DNA of 7,775 nucleotides from the NCBI GenBank assembly GCA_012520835.1, contig JAAYNN010000008.1:1-7775 (forward strand), read 5' to 3'. The stretch comes from Dehalococcoidales bacterium. GTDB taxonomy: Bacteria > Chloroflexota > Dehalococcoidia > Dehalococcoidales > UBA5627. The first letter of the stretch is position 1. Each line of letters starts with the position of its first letter. The notes beneath the pieces were generated by a model. It did no database searches. It was given only the letters and a program-made list of their open reading frames with translations, and was not told the DNA's origin. Shown piece by piece: positions 6,128 through 7,775 of the stretch. The position numbers and the translations under genes were made by a program.

Positions 6128-6895
6128 ATGAGGATCCCTCTTATTGCCGGTAATTGGAAAATGAACACTACAATCGAGGAAGCGGTTGCACTTGTCGGCA
6201 ATTTGTTAAAAGAACTGGATAAAATTGACAATGTTGAAAAACTTGTTTGCCCGCCGTTTATTTCTCTCAGAGCCGTCTCTGAAATAGTGGCAAAAAGTTC
6301 TGTGAAAGTAGGCTCACAGAATATGCACTACGAAGAGAAAGGAGCATTTACCGGAGAAGTCTCGCCTTTGATGATAAAAGACATCTGCTCTTATGTTATT
6401 ATCGGGCATTCCGAGCGCCGGCAGTATTTCAACGATGACTCTTATATCAATAGCAAGATCAAGGCTGCTATCAAATACGGAATAGCTCCCATCCTATGTG
6501 TGGGAGAAAAAGCCGAAGAGAATCAGCAGGGTAAGACGAACGAGGTTTTAGAGAGACAATTGGAGCAGGCTTTAACCGGTATAGATGATATCGTTAATCT
6601 GGTAATTGCTTATGAGCCGATTTGGGCGATTGGTACCGGTATATCAGCCAGCGGGAAACAGGCTAACCAGACTATTGACTTAATCAGGCAAAAAATCAGC
6701 TCGTTATATAATAAACAAATTGCTTTAAACGTGCGTATCCTCTACGGAGGAAGCGCTAATGCCGATAATATTGCCGAATTTATGTGCCAACCACAGATAG
6801 ACGGTGCTCTGGTAGGCGGAGCCAGCCTGAAACCCGAACAGTTTATCAGCATGCTAAAACAGACCTCGTCAATATACTATGATATTAAAAAGTAG
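6128..6895 (+). CDS. tpiA: triosephosphate isomerase
   Basis: Interconverts dihydroxyacetone phosphate and glyceraldehyde-3-phosphate, supplying the latter to glycolysis and to Dxs. A full-length (255-residue) TIM barrel. It has AGNWKMN with Lys11, IGHSERR with the electrophile His94, AYEPIWAIGTG with the catalytic base Glu163, YGGSA (loop 7) and DGALVGGASL (loop 8). Loop 6 reads GTGISAS where bacterial enzymes usually have GTGK; that lysine is not catalytic, so activity is expected. ATG 6128 reproduces the family's normal N-terminus (MR-PLIAGNWKMN). An in-frame TTG at 6122 abuts the apgM stop (TAA-TTG) and has better spacing from GGAG at 6113-6116 (5 nt versus 11), so the true start may be two codons earlier. 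The ribosome site lies inside the end of apgM, which points to translational coupling. Confidence 0.97.
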   Translation: MRIPLIAGNWKMNTTIEEAVALVGNLLKELDKIDNVEKLVCPPFISLRAVSEIVAKSSVKVGSQNMHYEEKGAFTGEVSPLMIKDICSYVIIGHSERRQYFNDDSYINSKIKAAIKYGIAPILCVGEKAEENQQGKTNEVLERQLEQALTGIDDIVNLVIAYEPIWAIGTGISASGKQANQTIDLIRQKISSLYNKQIALNVRILYGGSANADNIAEFMCQPQIDGALVGGASLKPEQFISMLKQTSSIYYDIKK

Positions 6896-6970
6896 GGGGC
6901 ACTTTACATAATTATCCTGCAAAATATCTCTTAATTCTCATCTTAGTCCCTTGGTCCTCATTTTTAAATT
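6896..6970 (+). other. tpiA-miaA intergenic leader
   Basis: The 75 bp between tpiA and miaA contain no clear terminator hairpin. A weak promoter-like pair is TTTACA (6903-6908) and TATCTC (6925-6930), spacer 16; its -10 matches only the first three consensus bases, so I do not call it. No Shine-Dalgarno sequence lies before the miaA ATG: the bases preceding it are T- and A-rich, and the nearest motif, GGTCCTC, is pyrimidine-rich. miaA is probably read through from tpiA. Confidence 0.5.
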
Positions 6971-7775
6971 ATGAAAAAAATAATTGCCATCGTCGGCCCC
7001 ACCGGTATCGGAAAAAGTAATCTGGCTATTCGTCTTTGTCAAAAAATTAATTCGGAAATTATCAGTGCCGACAGCCGGCAGGTCTACAGATTTATGGATA
7101 TCGGCACAGCAAAGCCTGATATAGAAGAGAGGGCGCTGATTCCGCACAATTTAATTGACATAATCAACCCGGATGAGTCTTTTAGCCTGGCGGAATACCA
7201 GCAGCTCTGCAAATTGCTGATTGACGATATGCATGGCAGAAATATAGTGCCATTTCTGGTGGGCGGCAGCGGGCAGTATGTATGGGCTGTCCTGGAGGGT
7301 TGGAATATTCCAAAGGTAATACCGGATATAGAATACAGAGATATGCTTGAGAAAAAAGCCGCTGAAATCGGAAAAGAAGGATTATATCGTGAACTTCAAT
7401 CTGTTGATCCGGAAGCTGCTGCAAGAATAGATGCCTCTAATGTTCGTCGCGTCATCCGCGCACTGGAAATTGCAGGCAACGCCATTGATGATAAAACACG
7501 GCAAAGAAATAAAAATCCGGTATACGATGCTCTTATCATCGGATTGACAACATCACGGGATGAAATATATCGCAGAATAGATGACAGAATTGATACGATG
7601 ATTGAGAACGGATTAGTTGAGGAAGTTAAGGAACTTGTTAAGAGAGGCTACAAATTAGATTTACCATCAATGTCGGCTATCGGCTATAAGCAAATCGGGA
7701 TGTTTCTGAAAGGTGAATTGTCACTTGAAGAGGCTATCCAGCAAATAAAATATGAAACGCACCGCTACGTTCGCA
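6971..7775 (+). CDS. miaA: tRNA dimethylallyltransferase (3' end outside window)
   Basis: Transfers the dimethylallyl group of DMAPP to N6 of adenosine-37 in tRNAs that read UNN codons, the first step to i6A/ms2i6A; soluble enzyme. The frame stays open for 268 codons to the window edge, with perhaps 40-50 residues missing against a typical ~310. Visible motifs are the P-loop GPTGIGKS (9-16), SADSRQVYRFMDIGTAKP (from 32, with the catalytic Asp34), HNLIDI..PDESFSLAEY, VGGSGQY (usually GGTGLY), DPEAAARIDASNVRRVIRALEI, GL.....EIYRRIDDRIDTMIENGL.EEV, and AIGYKQ. The start at ATG 6971 is firm because an in-frame TAA lies two codons upstream, yet there is no Shine-Dalgarno. It follows tpiA by 75 bp. 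Its substrate DMAPP comes from the pathway that Dxs opens. The nearby tRNA-Arg(TCT) is not a MiaA target. Confidence 0.96.
   Translation, partial: MKKIIAIVGPTGIGKSNLAIRLCQKINSEIISADSRQVYRFMDIGTAKPDIEERALIPHNLIDIINPDESFSLAEYQQLCKLLIDDMHGRNIVPFLVGGSGQYVWAVLEGWNIPKVIPDIEYRDMLEKKAAEIGKEGLYRELQSVDPEAAARIDASNVRRVIRALEIAGNAIDDKTRQRNKNPVYDALIIGLTTSRDEIYRRIDDRIDTMIENGLVEEVKELVKRGYKLDLPSMSAIGYKQIGMFLKGELSLEEAIQQIKYETHRYVR

Overview
The window is an ordinary bacterial chromosome segment of moderate to low GC. It carries a central-carbon and isoprenoid gene cluster. The gene set (dxs, pgk, an archaeal-type phosphoglycerate mutase, tpiA, miaA) and its order recall Dehalococcoidia and related Chloroflexota. 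That assignment is an inference from gene content and order, not the result of a search.

Left part (1-1460). The window opens inside the last ~100 codons of an alpha/beta-hydrolase. An AT-rich non-coding stretch of about 460 bp follows. It holds small palindromes and a degenerate copy of part of the neighbouring tRNA gene. Next comes tRNA-Arg(TCT) on the minus strand, and upstream of it on the same strand a gene for a COG2426-type membrane protein that starts with TTG.

Divergent intergenic region (1461-1713). This separates the minus-strand membrane-protein gene from the plus-strand cluster. It contains a good sigma70-type promoter candidate for dxs and two near-identical 16-bp elements, one near each gene start, which look like a shared operator.

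Right part (1714-7775). All genes are on the plus strand: dxs, then a stem-loop with a T-rich tail and promoter-like sequences, then a tight pgk - apgM - tpiA operon (gaps of about 21 and 0-6 bp). After 75 bp comes miaA, cut by the window end. The genes make biochemical sense together. TpiA supplies glyceraldehyde-3-phosphate. Pgk and ApgM carry out consecutive lower-glycolysis steps toward pyruvate. Dxs condenses glyceraldehyde-3-phosphate with pyruvate to start the MEP pathway. MiaA consumes DMAPP, an end product of that pathway, to modify tRNA. GAPDH, enolase and the later MEP genes are not in the window.

I see no mobile element, CRISPR array, toxin-antitoxin pair or defence system, and no convincing undescribed system. 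The items most worth checking are the tRNA-derived repeat beside tRNA-Arg, the paired operator-like repeats between the divergent genes, the promoter/hairpin/tandem-repeat arrangement before pgk, and the Ser in place of the usual Asp in the Pgk GGG(D)T loop.
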